From NCBI GenBank assembly GCA_902798605.1, contig CADBXH010000035.1, forward strand, positions 1 through 15,391: a stretch of DNA of 15,391 nt, given 5' to 3'. The stretch is from an uncultured Ruminococcus sp. GTDB lineage: Bacteria; Bacillota_A; Clostridia; Oscillospirales; Acutalibacteraceae. The position numbers and the translations under genes are program-made. Below the pieces are notes generated by a model. That model searched no databases and was not told where the DNA came from. It saw nothing but the letters and a program-made list of their open reading frames with translations. Positions within the stretch are counted from its first letter, which is position 1, and every line of letters begins with the position of its first letter. Below are positions 1 through 7,922 of the stretch, in pieces.

Positions 1-433
1 CATAACGATGTTTCTTCTCTGGATCGTCCTTATCAAGAAAACAAGCATAGATGAATTCAGAGCCCCTGATTCTGCCAACGGCAACAGATTGCGATCCGCC
101 ATCACCAACAGCCAAAGCTGTGTAATTATCGCCAACGTTCTTGCCAGACTTGATTTGATAAGCTGATTCCTTGTCTTTCTCGAACGACCACTGGGTATCT
201 TTTACAAGCTGTTTAAAAGACTTGTCGTTGGGCATCATGATGTCATATACGTCTGCCTGCGCCTCTTTTTTATCCGTTTCAGGGTTGCGATCCAAGTAGT
301 GGTTTTGTGACGTCACTTTCACTCGACCATCATTCACTATACAATCAAACATCTTTTGAATACTCTGCTGCGCCATCAGGGCTGAAGGCGATGCCATCAG
401 CATGGCTACTAAGATAATAACTTTACTCTTCAT
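1..433 (-). CDS. Partial secreted protein, Bacteroidales-like (3' end outside window)
   Basis: This reading frame runs open from ATG at 433 to the window edge, giving 144 codons without a stop. It begins with a classic signal peptide: MKSK, a hydrophobic stretch (VIILVAMLMA), then a cleavage-like ALMAQQ, a pattern very common in exported Bacteroides/Prevotella proteins. The mature part is hydrophilic, with a short Gly-rich stretch (GDGGSQSVAVGRIRG) near residues 110-124. The start codon lies inside the end of the upstream frame (ATGAAGAGTAA), so the two genes were translationally coupled in their source genome. I do not recognise a function. It resembles small Bacteroidales periplasmic proteins such as those called DUF6108, but I cannot confirm that. 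It lies on the foreign side of the junction at 621-635 and probably does not belong to the organism in the rest of the window. Confidence 0.6.
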   Translation of the reverse strand, partial: MKSKVIILVAMLMASPSALMAQQSIQKMFDCIVNDGRVKVTSQNHYLDRNPETDKKEAQADVYDIMMPNDKSFKQLVKDTQWSFEKDKESAYQIKSGKNVGDNYTALAVGDGGSQSVAVGRIRGSEFIYACFLDKDDPEKKHRY

Positions 434-632
434 ATGCAATTAATTCATTTTGTTCGTTAATATAAATTATGGTACCATCTTCTTGTATTACAGGGATATA
501 GCCATAGGCAGCCAATTGGGCCTCGACCAACTCCTGTTGGCATTGCGCCATTTGCTGTTCTGCCTCCTGAAGTTCCTGCGCCATCAGGCCATAAGCCTTA
601 TCGATGTCGTGGATAGTGGGCTCCGTCTTACG
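423..632 (-). CDS. C-terminal fragment of a Bacteroidales-like gene, fused at a junction
   Basis: About 68 codons of an open frame end in TAA at 423, overlapping the start of the signal-peptide gene. The readable part is a Gln/Glu-rich predicted coiled coil (MAQELQEAEQQMAQ and onward) followed by a short tail ending NELIAYEE. The frame can be extended nominally to an ATG at 707, but residues before about KTEPTIHD are addA DNA read in the wrong frame, so that start is an artefact and the true 5' part of the gene is missing. The coupled arrangement with the next exported protein is typical of a small Bacteroidales operon. Function is unknown. The upper limit given here is approximate because the exact join cannot be placed inside the palindrome. 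Confidence 0.5.
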   Translation of the reverse strand, partial: RKTEPTIHDIDKAYGLMAQELQEAEQQMAQCQQELVEAQLAAYGYIPVIQEDGTIIYINEQNELIAYEE

Positions 633-635
633 GAG
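621..635. other. Chimeric junction at a perfect palindrome
   Basis: Plus-strand CTCCGT-CTT-ACGGAG is a perfect inverted repeat with a 3-nt centre. On the right (higher coordinates) the minus strand reads in frame as AddA. On the left the AddA frame turns into unrelated residues and stops at 584, while another frame becomes a plausible Bacteroidales-style protein. The change of coding frame and gene style falls at this palindrome. Short palindromes are typical points of false joining in amplified DNA or in metagenome assembly. Confidence 0.65.
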
Positions 636-1330
636 TCTGCGCTTTTGAGCAGGGCAATAAGCCTGTTTACGTTGTCCTCGATACTCGCGATTATGATTTT
701 GCCCCACAGCGATTTTGAAAAATTCTTTTCGCTGTAGCTGTTAAGCATTTTGTCGAGCCAGACCTCCGGGAACGGCTGGGTCGACAGAAAATCACTGATT
801 TTAAGGACTGATTTCCTCAGCGCCGCGTCGCCCTTTTTGGTGGCGGCAAAGGCGTTAAGAAGTTCTTCAAATCCCTTTGGCTCGGAAATATAGAACTCCT
901 CAAAGGTTTTGTCCAGAGCCTTTTTGCCGAGCACGTCAAGCTCGCCTATGTCGCCTATACGGTAGTCGGACGAGATACCGAGCGCGTGAAAATACTCCCT
1001 CACTATATCGCCGCAAAAGCTGTCTATCGTGGAGATATGCGCATTGTTCAAGCGCTTTTTTTGCTCGATATAATACGGGTTGTAGGGGTCTTTTTCAATA
1101 AGCTTGTTTATCGCCTCGCTTATCCTCTGCTTCATCTCGGCGGCGGCGTCGCGGGTGAAGGTGACTACCAAAAGCCTGTCGGCGTCAACGGGAGCTTTTT
1201 CCCGCGTTATCATCTTTTTTACGCGCTCGACAAGTACGGCGGTCTTGCCCGAGCCCGCAGCGGCTGAAACAAGCACTGAACCGTCGGTTGAATCTATCGC
1301 GTTGAGCTGTTCGTTAGTCCACTCACGCAT
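622..1330 (-). CDS. addA: AddA helicase-nuclease subunit A, N-terminal ~235 residues only
   Basis: AddA is the UvrD-like 3'-5' helicase and nuclease subunit of the AddAB complex, which processes DNA double-strand ends for RecA recombination. The fragment shows the Q-motif region (WTNEQLNAI, residues 4-12), Walker A AAAGSGKT (23-30), motif Ia with TFTRDAAAEM, and the TIDSFC segment that follows. Full AddA proteins are about 1200 residues, so helicase motifs II-VI and the C-terminal RecB-type nuclease are absent. I chose ATG 1330, which overlaps the addB stop by 8 nt and has AAGGAAGG upstream. A GTG at 1339 is possible but too close to that site. The protein ends at the chimeric join, not at a natural stop: the frame continues to 584 only through foreign sequence. 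Known family: certain. Being a truncated contig rather than a pseudogene: inferred. Confidence 0.9.
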
Positions 1331-4300
1331 CTTCTTCACCGCCTTCCTTTTTGAGCTCGTCCATAAGGGTCTGTTTATCCATAGCCACGGCGTTCCTCGG
1401 CTCGCTCTGACGATAGGCGCAAACGCTGTCGTACGGGCAGTAGGCGCAGCCGTCGTAAGCTCCCTTTAGCGGAGCTGCCTCGATCTTGCCGTCGTATAGT
1501 CTGTTGCCCATATCGGCAACGGTCAGATCGAGCTTTTTGAATACCGTGTCAAATTCGTCGCTGCTGAGCCTGCTCGATGACTGCCGCCTGTCAAATTCGA
1601 GTTTAACGGGGATATATGTGGCGGAGTCGGTCTTGTCCATCGCGTGGATGACTGTTCTGTCGTCAAGCACGACGCCCTTCATTTTGAGCTTTGAGTCAAG
1701 CTCCTTTTTTATTTTGTCGTCCGTCATATTATCCGCGGAGACAGTCGGGGTCGTGCCCGGCATATAGAGCACCGCCGAGGGGATGATCTCTCCGTACTTT
1801 TGCTTGCCTGTGGAGTCGATCGAGTGCAGATAAATGAGCATTTGCAGGTTCACGCCGTAGAGAATATCGCTGAGCTTGAAATCCTTCGGCCCTGTTTTGT
1901 AGTCGATAACGCGCAGGTATTTTGCCCCGTCCTTTTCCATCACGTCTACCCTGTCTACGCTTCCGCGGATAGACACGGTGCGTCCGTTTTTGAGCTTTAC
2001 ATTGTATGCGGGTATCTCCTCTGAGATATTCAGCTCGCAGTCCGCGACGTCAAAATCGCTCTGGGACAGCTCCTCGATGATATGTTTAAGCAGAATCAGC
2101 ACGTTTCCGCTGAGGACTTTAAGCTCAAACATAAACTCACCGGTTTTGTTATCCTCGCCGCCGAAGTGCGTCACAAGATAATCGGAGAGCATGTCGTTTA
2201 TAAAGCGGATAATCTCTTCATCGCTCATTGTGCTGTATTCGCTTTTTTCAAATGTATCAAAGAAAACCTCGAGGATATAGTGCACGAGCGTACCGTATTC
2301 CATCGGGTTGATCTCTGCTCTGTAGCGCTCGCGGATGCGCAACCCGTAATTGCAGAAGTACGAGAACGGGCAATTGCTGAATTTTTCTATTTGAGAAGCG
2401 GAGATGTTGAGCCTTTCGCCGAAAAGCTCCTCCGCGTTTTTCCTGTCCTCTATCACAAACGGAGACTTTTGGGCGGCTCGCCTGACCGCCTCGGCCTTTG
2501 ATCTGTATTCGCTGTCGTTGTCAAAAAACTCGCGCAGGCCGAGGAGCTCTCTGTTGCCGCAGAGCGAGCGCGCGTATTCTTCAAACGCGGGCTTTAACGC
2601 CAGCATAGAGTCGGTCATGGAGTAGTCAAAATCGGTTTTATCAAGCACGGCGATTTTCGGGAATGCCGCCGATACCTCGCTGATTATCTGTGAGGGCTTG
2701 AATTTTTCGCCCTTCAAATCGACCGTTGGGTAGCTAACAAAGAGCTTGTCCGACACCGCGGTGATACAGCAGTACGCCATATATGTCTCGAGGTTCGCAA
2801 CGTCCGAAAAGTCCTCGGTAAAATCGAGGTCGTTTAGTATGAGCAGCTTTTGCTCATACGCCGAGAACAGCCCGGTGCTTTTCGGCGCCGCGGGGAAAAC
2901 TCCGTCGTTGCAGCCGATAACGAACGCCGCCTTGTGTGAGGATATCCTCACCCTCTGCGCGGTGGTCACGGTCACGCAGTCGAGCTTGCGCGGGATCTCG
3001 GCGAAGTCGATCGAATGTATCTGCCTTGTCAAAAGCTCGTAGTACCGCTTTGCGGAAAGCTTGCTCTCTCCTATTACCGCCACGGTTTTGTCGAGGGCGT
3101 CCATCAAGAGCTCCCAGATCCTTATCTGCTCGGCGGCGTACTCCGCCTCTCCGTTTTCTGACAGCTCGTCGTAAAGCCTTTTGAGGGCTTCGGGCACTCC
3201 CATATTCTCTAAGAGCTTATAGAGCAGGCTTGAGATCTCGAGTCCCGATTTGTCTTTTATATCTTTTTTGAACTTGATTATCGGCTCGATCACCGAGCGC
3301 CTTACGCCCTCGGCAGCCGCCAAGGCGCGCTCGTCGGACTCTGTAAAACTCTCCGAAAAACCGCGCGGGTTGTTCTCAAACGGCTTTTTGAAGCCGGAAT
3401 TGTTGATGTTCCAGATATAAACGTAGTTTTCAAAGTCGCATATTTCTTCTGAAGAATTATCAGTCAGCCCTGTTTTGAGGAGCGACAGAATATCCTCGCG
3501 CTCAAAGTTGTCGAGTATCATCCTGAAAACCGAATTCACAAGCCTGATGACGGGCTTGATGTCGGCGTCCTTGCGCACGTCCATAAAATACGGTATCTCG
3601 TACTTTTCAAAGATAACGTCCAAAATCCCGTTGTAATTGTCTGTCTCGTGGCAGATGACCGAGATGTCTGAATACAGATACCCCTCGTCGATGATAAGGT
3701 GCTTGATCTGCCTTGCTATGTACTCGCACTCGTCGCTTTGATCGCTCGCCTTGTAGACAGATACGTTCTCGGGGCGTGATGCAAACGGCGTATCGGGCTT
3801 GCGGTTGCGAAACGCGAAGGCTTCAAGCGTTTTTAGCTCGTCGTTATTAAAGCGCGTGCACTCGGTAAGCTTGACCGGCGAGGCTATATTTATAAAATCC
3901 TTGTTGGCGATAGCTTTCAGCTTTTTGTAGGTCTCGTTACAGGTCGCGAAAACATCCTCGTTCTGAGCGTTTTCCGGGTCGAGCGTTAGCGCTATATATG
4001 TATTGCCGCAGCGGTTCATAAGTAGCCTGATGAGCTTAAGCTGCTGCGCGGTGAAGCCGCTGAACGAATCCGCGAACAAGGTATAGCCGCTGAACAAACT
4101 ATTATTCTCTAAAAGAATATTATACACTCTGTCGAGGTCATCGAGCGGGTCTATGTAGCTCTGCGACACGATCGCGTCAAAGCTGTCGAAAACCAGCGCG
4201 GTCTCGTTAAGCTTAGTCTTTACGGTGTTGTCGTCGATATTCTCGGCGGCAGCGCGGAGCATATCGGAGGTGACTCCGCTCTTTTTGCACTCCTTTAGGG

Positions 4301-4664
4301 TGGAGATCATCAAATCGGGAATACCCCTGTTCTTCTCTTCGCTCAATAAGGTGAGTTTGCCCGCGAGCTGTTCAAGCGTTAGGCTCATAATAACAGCCCT
4401 TGTGCCGTCGTCTATCACATTCTTGGGGGTGTTGGCGGTCTGCTCAAACACGCTTCTGCAAAAGCTGAGAAAGCCGAAAACATTCACGCTCTTGGAGTTC
4501 TTCGCGCCGAGCAGCTCAAAAAGGGATTTTTCGGTCTCAAACGTGCTTTGGTCGGGCACGAGCATAATTATCTTATCTTCGCCCGACGATACCATATCCT
4601 TTATTTTGTTGTAAATATACGAGGTTTTTCCAAAACCGCTTCTGCCCAAAATAAACTGAAGCAT
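1323..4664 (-). CDS. addB: AddB, ATP-dependent helicase/nuclease subunit B
   Basis: This is the full-length (1113 aa) partner of AddA. It starts MLQFILGRSGFGKTS, with Walker A GRSGFGKT at residues 7-14, as in Bacillus AddB. The C-terminal nuclease domain is intact: a conserved His in GTLVHYILEVF and the catalytic VIDYKTG near residue 920. The four Cys of the AddB iron-sulfur staple are present, the first in NCPFSYF (about 764) and three in CAYCPYDSVC (about 1072-1081). The open frame extends upstream to 4742, but those 26 extra codons cover a hairpin repeat. ATG 4664 has a good GGAGG site 5 nt upstream and matches the family start. The gene follows spoIIR by 67 nt and its stop overlaps addA, so spoIIR-addB-addA is probably one transcript. 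Confidence 0.95.
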   Translation of the reverse strand: MLQFILGRSGFGKTSYIYNKIKDMVSSGEDKIIMLVPDQSTFETEKSLFELLGAKNSKSVNVFGFLSFCRSVFEQTANTPKNVIDDGTRAVIMSLTLEQLAGKLTLLSEEKNRGIPDLMISTLKECKKSGVTSDMLRAAAENIDDNTVKTKLNETALVFDSFDAIVSQSYIDPLDDLDRVYNILLENNSLFSGYTLFADSFSGFTAQQLKLIRLLMNRCGNTYIALTLDPENAQNEDVFATCNETYKKLKAIANKDFINIASPVKLTECTRFNNDELKTLEAFAFRNRKPDTPFASRPENVSVYKASDQSDECEYIARQIKHLIIDEGYLYSDISVICHETDNYNGILDVIFEKYEIPYFMDVRKDADIKPVIRLVNSVFRMILDNFEREDILSLLKTGLTDNSSEEICDFENYVYIWNINNSGFKKPFENNPRGFSESFTESDERALAAAEGVRRSVIEPIIKFKKDIKDKSGLEISSLLYKLLENMGVPEALKRLYDELSENGEAEYAAEQIRIWELLMDALDKTVAVIGESKLSAKRYYELLTRQIHSIDFAEIPRKLDCVTVTTAQRVRISSHKAAFVIGCNDGVFPAAPKSTGLFSAYEQKLLILNDLDFTEDFSDVANLETYMAYCCITAVSDKLFVSYPTVDLKGEKFKPSQIISEVSAAFPKIAVLDKTDFDYSMTDSMLALKPAFEEYARSLCGNRELLGLREFFDNDSEYRSKAEAVRRAAQKSPFVIEDRKNAEELFGERLNISASQIEKFSNCPFSYFCNYGLRIRERYRAEINPMEYGTLVHYILEVFFDTFEKSEYSTMSDEEIIRFINDMLSDYLVTHFGGEDNKTGEFMFELKVLSGNVLILLKHIIEELSQSDFDVADCELNISEEIPAYNVKLKNGRTVSIRGSVDRVDVMEKDGAKYLRVIDYKTGPKDFKLSDILYGVNLQMLIYLHSIDSTGKQKYGEIIPSAVLYMPGTTPTVSADNMTDDKIKKELDSKLKMKGVVLDDRTVIHAMDKTDSATYIPVKLEFDRRQSSSRLSSDEFDTVFKKLDLTVADMGNRLYDGKIEAAPLKGAYDGCAYCPYDSVCAYRQSEPRNAVAMDKQTLMDELKKEGGEEDA

Positions 4665-4683
4665 CTTATCCTCCATAAATTCA

Positions 4684-4715
4684 TTTGTAGGGGCGGACCC
4701 GTGTGCCCCTACGAA
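4684..4715. repeat. REP-like hairpin repeat between spoIIR and addB
   Basis: GTAGGGGC at 4687-4694 and GCCCCTAC at 4705-4712 form a perfect 8-bp stem around a 10-nt loop, extended weakly by flanking T/A pairs. Elements built on GTAGGGGCGGACC are scattered through intergenic regions of gut Clostridia genomes (general knowledge, not checked here). It is not followed by a T-run on either strand, so it is unlikely to be an intrinsic terminator. It may stabilise or separate the spoIIR and addB parts of the message. Translation through it creates the spurious VGAHGSAPT extension of AddB. Confidence 0.6.
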
Positions 4716-4731
4716 AAAATATATAACTTTT

Positions 4732-5331
4732 TTATTTTTCAAAAATTGTTTTCATCATTTCAAAAAGCTCGACTACCTTGAATTTATAACTGTATTTTTC
4801 GTTTTTTATTATCTCGTACTCGTCATCATCGAGCGCCTGCTTTGCCTTTTCGTCCTGTTCTGCCGCCGCGCTTACGCAGATAGACGGGTACATCACGCAC
4901 CACCAGTTGTGGCCTTTGCCGCTGCCTATGGTGATCCTTAAAGCGTCGTACATTCCCGACGGCAGTGTGTATGAATCGTAGTAACGGGTGGTAAAGTACA
5001 TTTTTTTGATCTCGGCTTTTACGGTTTGATCACAGCCGAGGTCTTTTAATTCATTTTGCGCGACCCGCGTTATGTTATCGAGATTACTTGAAACCAGGCT
5101 TTCCGCCTCTTGTTTTGATTTTGCCGACTCAAACAAGCCCTTTGAGTATTCAAGCACCCTGTCGCGGACTTTGAGCTTAACGCTCTGGTCGTGATCGCTG
5201 TCGGAATTCGCGAGGATATGCAGCCTGAATACATCGCGCGAGATATTATCGCACTGAGCCTGAAACGGTATCAATGAGTAGATAACAACGAGCACAAACG
5301 CGATGCACGCTGATTTTACAAACAACTTCAT
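4732..5331 (-). CDS. spoIIR: Stage II sporulation protein R (SpoIIR)
   Basis: SpoIIR is made in the forespore under sigma-F and exported to the intermembrane space, where it triggers SpoIIGA to process pro-sigma-E in the mother cell. The 199-aa protein has an N-terminal signal/anchor segment (about residues 5-22) and the family core: FRLHILANSDSDHDQSVKLKVRD near 35-60, YDSYTLPSGMYDALRITIGSGKGHNWWCVMYP near 120-150. These are highly characteristic. ATG 5331 is given. A TTG six bases upstream (5337) has slightly better spacing from AAAGG and cannot be excluded. The ribosome site lies in the 3' arm of the terminator hairpin that closes the ispE operon (5332-5375). I saw no convincing sigma-F promoter by eye. 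The ispE-spoIIR neighbourhood is common in Clostridia. Confidence 0.93.
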   Translation of the reverse strand: MKLFVKSACIAFVLVVIYSLIPFQAQCDNISRDVFRLHILANSDSDHDQSVKLKVRDRVLEYSKGLFESAKSKQEAESLVSSNLDNITRVAQNELKDLGCDQTVKAEIKKMYFTTRYYDSYTLPSGMYDALRITIGSGKGHNWWCVMYPSICVSAAAEQDEKAKQALDDDEYEIIKNEKYSYKFKVVELFEMMKTIFEK

Positions 5332-5375
5332 AAACAAAAACCTGTCCTTTCTTATCTGGATTATGGACAGGTTTT
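5332..5375 (-). terminator. Intrinsic terminator after ispE, overlapping the spoIIR ribosome site
   Basis: On the minus strand AAAACCTGTCC pairs perfectly with GGACAGGTTTT (11 bp, 17-nt loop), followed by a T-rich run TTTTTGTTT. It starts 6 nt after the ispE stop. The 3' arm includes part of the AAAGGACAGG ribosome site of spoIIR, whose start lies immediately downstream. The hairpin should end readthrough from the ispE operon and would also hide the spoIIR ribosome site on any transcript that carries the whole stem. Confidence 0.8.
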
Positions 5376-5381
5376 AAGTAT

Positions 5382-6251
5382 TTATTCTACTGTACACCCG
5401 GTTTTTATGGGCTTGCACAAAAATGTCTCGGGGTACTGCTCCTTTAGCGCGTCATAACACGCCTTTGCCCTGCGCGATGAGGTGAATACCGCAAACACTG
5501 CAGAGCCCGAACCGCTCATCCCCGCGCCGCGAGCCTTGCTTTTGAGCATTATGCTCTTTATATCGTTGACCTCCGGGATTTGGAGTGCGAGCTCAAAGTC
5601 GTTGAAGATCGTGGTGGAAATCATAAACATATCGCGGCTGTAGAGCGCCTTGATCATCTCGTCCGTATAGGAAGCGTGAGGGTTGAGCGCGTCGACCTTT
5701 TTGTACGCCTCCGCGGTGGAAACGCTGACGGTCTGCGGCTTACAGATGACGATATCCGAACAGTTGAAGGACGGCAGCTTTTTCATCGTCGTACCGATAC
5801 CCGTGCAGAGCTTTGTGCCGCCCGCTATGCAAAACGGAACATCCGCGCCGACCTTTTCGCCGAGCATATTCATCTCTGCGGGTTTTAGCATAGTACCAAA
5901 CATCGCGTTGAGCCCCATTATAACAGCCGCGCCGTCGCTGCTTCCGCCCGCGAGACCCGCCTGAGTCGGGATAGTTTTGTCGATGTCGATATGCAGACCC
6001 TTGTTCTCGCGCTTTGTGTACTCAAAGAACCTTTCCGCCGCCTTGTAGCAGATATTCTTTTCATCGCAGGGTACGCCCTCGTAGTTGCAGGAAAGCGTAA
6101 TTTCTCCGCTGTCGTTATCCTCCAAGGTTATTGTATCGAACAGAGATACCGCCTGCATTATCGTTGCGAGCTCGTGATAACCGTCGGGGCGCTTTGAGAG
6201 CACCTCGAGCGTCAAATTGATTTTGGCGGGAGCCTTAACCGTTGTTTTCAT
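5382..6251 (-). CDS. ispE: 4-diphosphocytidyl-2-C-methyl-D-erythritol kinase (IspE)
   Basis: IspE phosphorylates CDP-methylerythritol with ATP in the MEP pathway that makes isoprenoid precursors, including undecaprenyl lipid carrier. At 289 aa it has the usual length. GHMP-kinase motifs are in order: PAKINLTL with conserved Lys10, the ATP-binding glycine loop TQAGLAGGSSDGAA (about 94-107), the catalytic Asp in GADVPF (about 139), and GAGMSGSGSAVFAVF near 240-254. ATG 6251 overlaps the end of the aminotransferase gene by 17 nt, so it is the last gene of a four-gene operon. A terminator follows directly. Confidence 0.95.
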   Translation of the reverse strand: MKTTVKAPAKINLTLEVLSKRPDGYHELATIMQAVSLFDTITLEDNDSGEITLSCNYEGVPCDEKNICYKAAERFFEYTKRENKGLHIDIDKTIPTQAGLAGGSSDGAAVIMGLNAMFGTMLKPAEMNMLGEKVGADVPFCIAGGTKLCTGIGTTMKKLPSFNCSDIVICKPQTVSVSTAEAYKKVDALNPHASYTDEMIKALYSRDMFMISTTIFNDFELALQIPEVNDIKSIMLKSKARGAGMSGSGSAVFAVFTSSRRAKACYDALKEQYPETFLCKPIKTGCTVE

Positions 6252-7419
6252 CCTTTAGCTCCTTTACAAATTCCCTGATGCGCTCAAGCGCGATTTTCAG
6301 GTGCTTGAGCGAGTATGAGTAGGAAACCCTTACAAATCCGTCGCCGCATTTGCCGAACGCGCTGCCGGGCACTACCGCGACGTGTTTTTCCATAATCAGT
6401 CTTGTGCAGAATTCCTCTGAGCTGAGTCCCGTTGACTTTATGCACGGGAACACATAGAACGCGCCGAGCGGCTCAAAGCACGAAAGCCCCATATCGTTGA
6501 AGCTGTCGACCACCAGTCGGCGGCGCATATCGTACTCATCGCGCATTCTTTTTACGTCACGGTCGCCGTGTCTGAGCGCCTCGATAGCCGCGTACTGGGC
6601 GGTCGTAGGAGACGACATTATCCCGTACTGGTGGAGCTTTGTCATCTGGTCGATTATCTGAGAAGGTCCGAGCGCGTAGCCGAGCCTCCAGCCCGTCATG
6701 GCGTAGGACTTTGAAAATCCGTTGATAACTACCGTGCGCTCGTACATTCCGTCTACGGAAGCTATCGAAACATGGTTTCTGCCGCCGTAGGTCAGCTCGG
6801 AATATATCTCGTCCGAGAGCACGATAAGGTCATTTTCTATAACGACCTTCGCTATCTCCTCAAGGTCGTGCCTCTCCATTATAGCGCCGGTTGGGTTATT
6901 GGGAAACGGCAGCACCAAAAGCTTTGTTTTCGGGGTGATCGCCGCGCGAAGGTCGTCCGCTTTCAGCCTGAAATTATCCTCGTTTTTTGTATTGATTATA
7001 ACGGGCGTACCGCCTGCCATAACCGCCAAGGGCTCGTAGCAAACAAAGGACGGCTGAGGTATGATCACCTCGTCGCCGCTTTCTACAAGCGTCCTGAATG
7101 CGAGGTCGATAGCCTCGGAACCGCCGACCGTCACAAGCGTCTGGTCGGTGGGAGAATATGTAAGATTGAACCTGCGCTCATAGTAGCGCGTTATCTCTTT
7201 TAACAGATCCGCGAAGCCTCGGTTGGGCGAATACCACGTTTTGCCCTTGATAAGGCTGTGGATGCCCTCATCGCGGATATGCCACGGAGTCTGGAAGTCC
7301 GGCTCGCCGATGCTCAGCGATATAACGTCATCCATCTCGTTGGCGATATCAAAAAACTTTCGTATCCCCGACGGACTGACCGACTGAATACTACGGTTCA
7401 AATATTTATTATAGTCCAT
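6235..7419 (-). CDS. Class I PLP-dependent aminotransferase (PatA/AspC-like)
   Basis: A fold-type I aminotransferase of 394 aa from ATG 7419. Visible signatures are GEPDF near the N-terminus, the YSPNRGFADLLKEI substrate/cofactor region, NNPTG (about residues 173-178), SDEIYSELTY with the PLP-pairing Asp, and the Schiff-base Lys237 in SKSYAMTGWRLGY. A conserved Arg near the C-terminus lies in GFVRVSYSYS. It most resembles Bacillus PatA-type enzymes that act on aspartate, aromatic or diaminopimelate-pathway substrates, but the substrate cannot be read from sequence. The start forms TGATG with the stop of the Lrp-type regulator, so the two are translationally coupled. A TTG one codon upstream (7422) is the alternative start. 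Confidence 0.9.
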   Translation of the reverse strand: MDYNKYLNRSIQSVSPSGIRKFFDIANEMDDVISLSIGEPDFQTPWHIRDEGIHSLIKGKTWYSPNRGFADLLKEITRYYERRFNLTYSPTDQTLVTVGGSEAIDLAFRTLVESGDEVIIPQPSFVCYEPLAVMAGGTPVIINTKNEDNFRLKADDLRAAITPKTKLLVLPFPNNPTGAIMERHDLEEIAKVVIENDLIVLSDEIYSELTYGGRNHVSIASVDGMYERTVVINGFSKSYAMTGWRLGYALGPSQIIDQMTKLHQYGIMSSPTTAQYAAIEALRHGDRDVKRMRDEYDMRRRLVVDSFNDMGLSCFEPLGAFYVFPCIKSTGLSSEEFCTRLIMEKHVAVVPGSAFGKCGDGFVRVSYSYSLKHLKIALERIREFVKELKDENNG

Positions 7420-7901
7420 CAAAGAATAAGACTCCTCTCGTCTGATTGGCTGTCGGAGCCAAACAAATTCATTCCTCTGTCCTTGTATCTGCGCATAATA
7501 AAGTGGGTGCTTGTGGAGAGAACGCCGTCGACCGTAGAGAGCTTTTTGGCGACAAACATAGCGATATCCTGCATTGTCTCGCCCTTTACGATGAGCGCGA
7601 AGTCGTAAACGCCCGCCATAAGATACACGGAGTCTACCTCTTCAAACGCCATACACATCTGAGCCATATCGTCAAAGCCGGTTTCTCTTTTGGGAGTTAC
7701 CTTGAGCTCGATCAGCGCTTCTACATAGCTGTTCTCTACCTCTTCCCAGTTCACGACTGCCTGATAGCCCTTGATAATGCCGCGGCTTTCGTACTCCTTG
7801 ATCTGAGCCTTGATGTAATCCTCGGGCTCGCCGAGCATCGCCGAAATCTCGGCGGTAGAAAATTTTGAATTTGAGCTTAACAGCTGTAAGAGCTTATCCA
7901 T
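7419..7901 (-). CDS. Lrp/AsnC family transcriptional regulator
   Basis: A 160-aa feast/famine regulator. Residues about 3-50 form the helix-turn-helix (FSTAEISAMLGEPEDYIKAQ, then a GIIKGYQAVVN wing), followed by a RAM ligand-binding domain from about 58 to 140 with the typical VDSVYLMAGVYDFALIVKG strand-turn. Such proteins bind amino acids and regulate amino-acid genes, so the coupled aminotransferase is the obvious candidate partner and target (inference). The start at 7901 has a strong AGGAGG seven bases upstream. The C-terminus is a little longer than usual (KDRGMNLFGSDSQSDERSLIL region) and unconserved-looking. Confidence 0.9.
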   Translation of the reverse strand: MDKLLQLLSSNSKFSTAEISAMLGEPEDYIKAQIKEYESRGIIKGYQAVVNWEEVENSYVEALIELKVTPKRETGFDDMAQMCMAFEEVDSVYLMAGVYDFALIVKGETMQDIAMFVAKKLSTVDGVLSTSTHFIMRRYKDRGMNLFGSDSQSDERSLIL

Positions 7902-7922
7902 AAATGATCCTCCTGAATATTC

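Noticed and set aside
423..707. Complete 94-aa gene starting at ATG 707
   Set aside because: The first ~26 codons are addA DNA in a wrong frame; only the part after the palindrome is a plausible protein.
584..1339. addA as a natural pseudogene or a short AddA-like protein
   Set aside because: The frame loses family character exactly at a palindrome where unrelated genes of another style begin; a chimeric join explains this better.
4684..4715. Intrinsic terminator between spoIIR and addB
   Set aside because: No T-run follows the stem on the minus strand.
4665..4742. 26-codon N-terminal extension of AddB
   Set aside because: It translates a hairpin repeat and lacks a ribosome site; GGAGG and the family start both support ATG 4664.
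5376..5480. Sigma-F promoter for spoIIR
   Set aside because: Only weak partial matches to the sigma-F consensus were found by eye, not enough to annotate.
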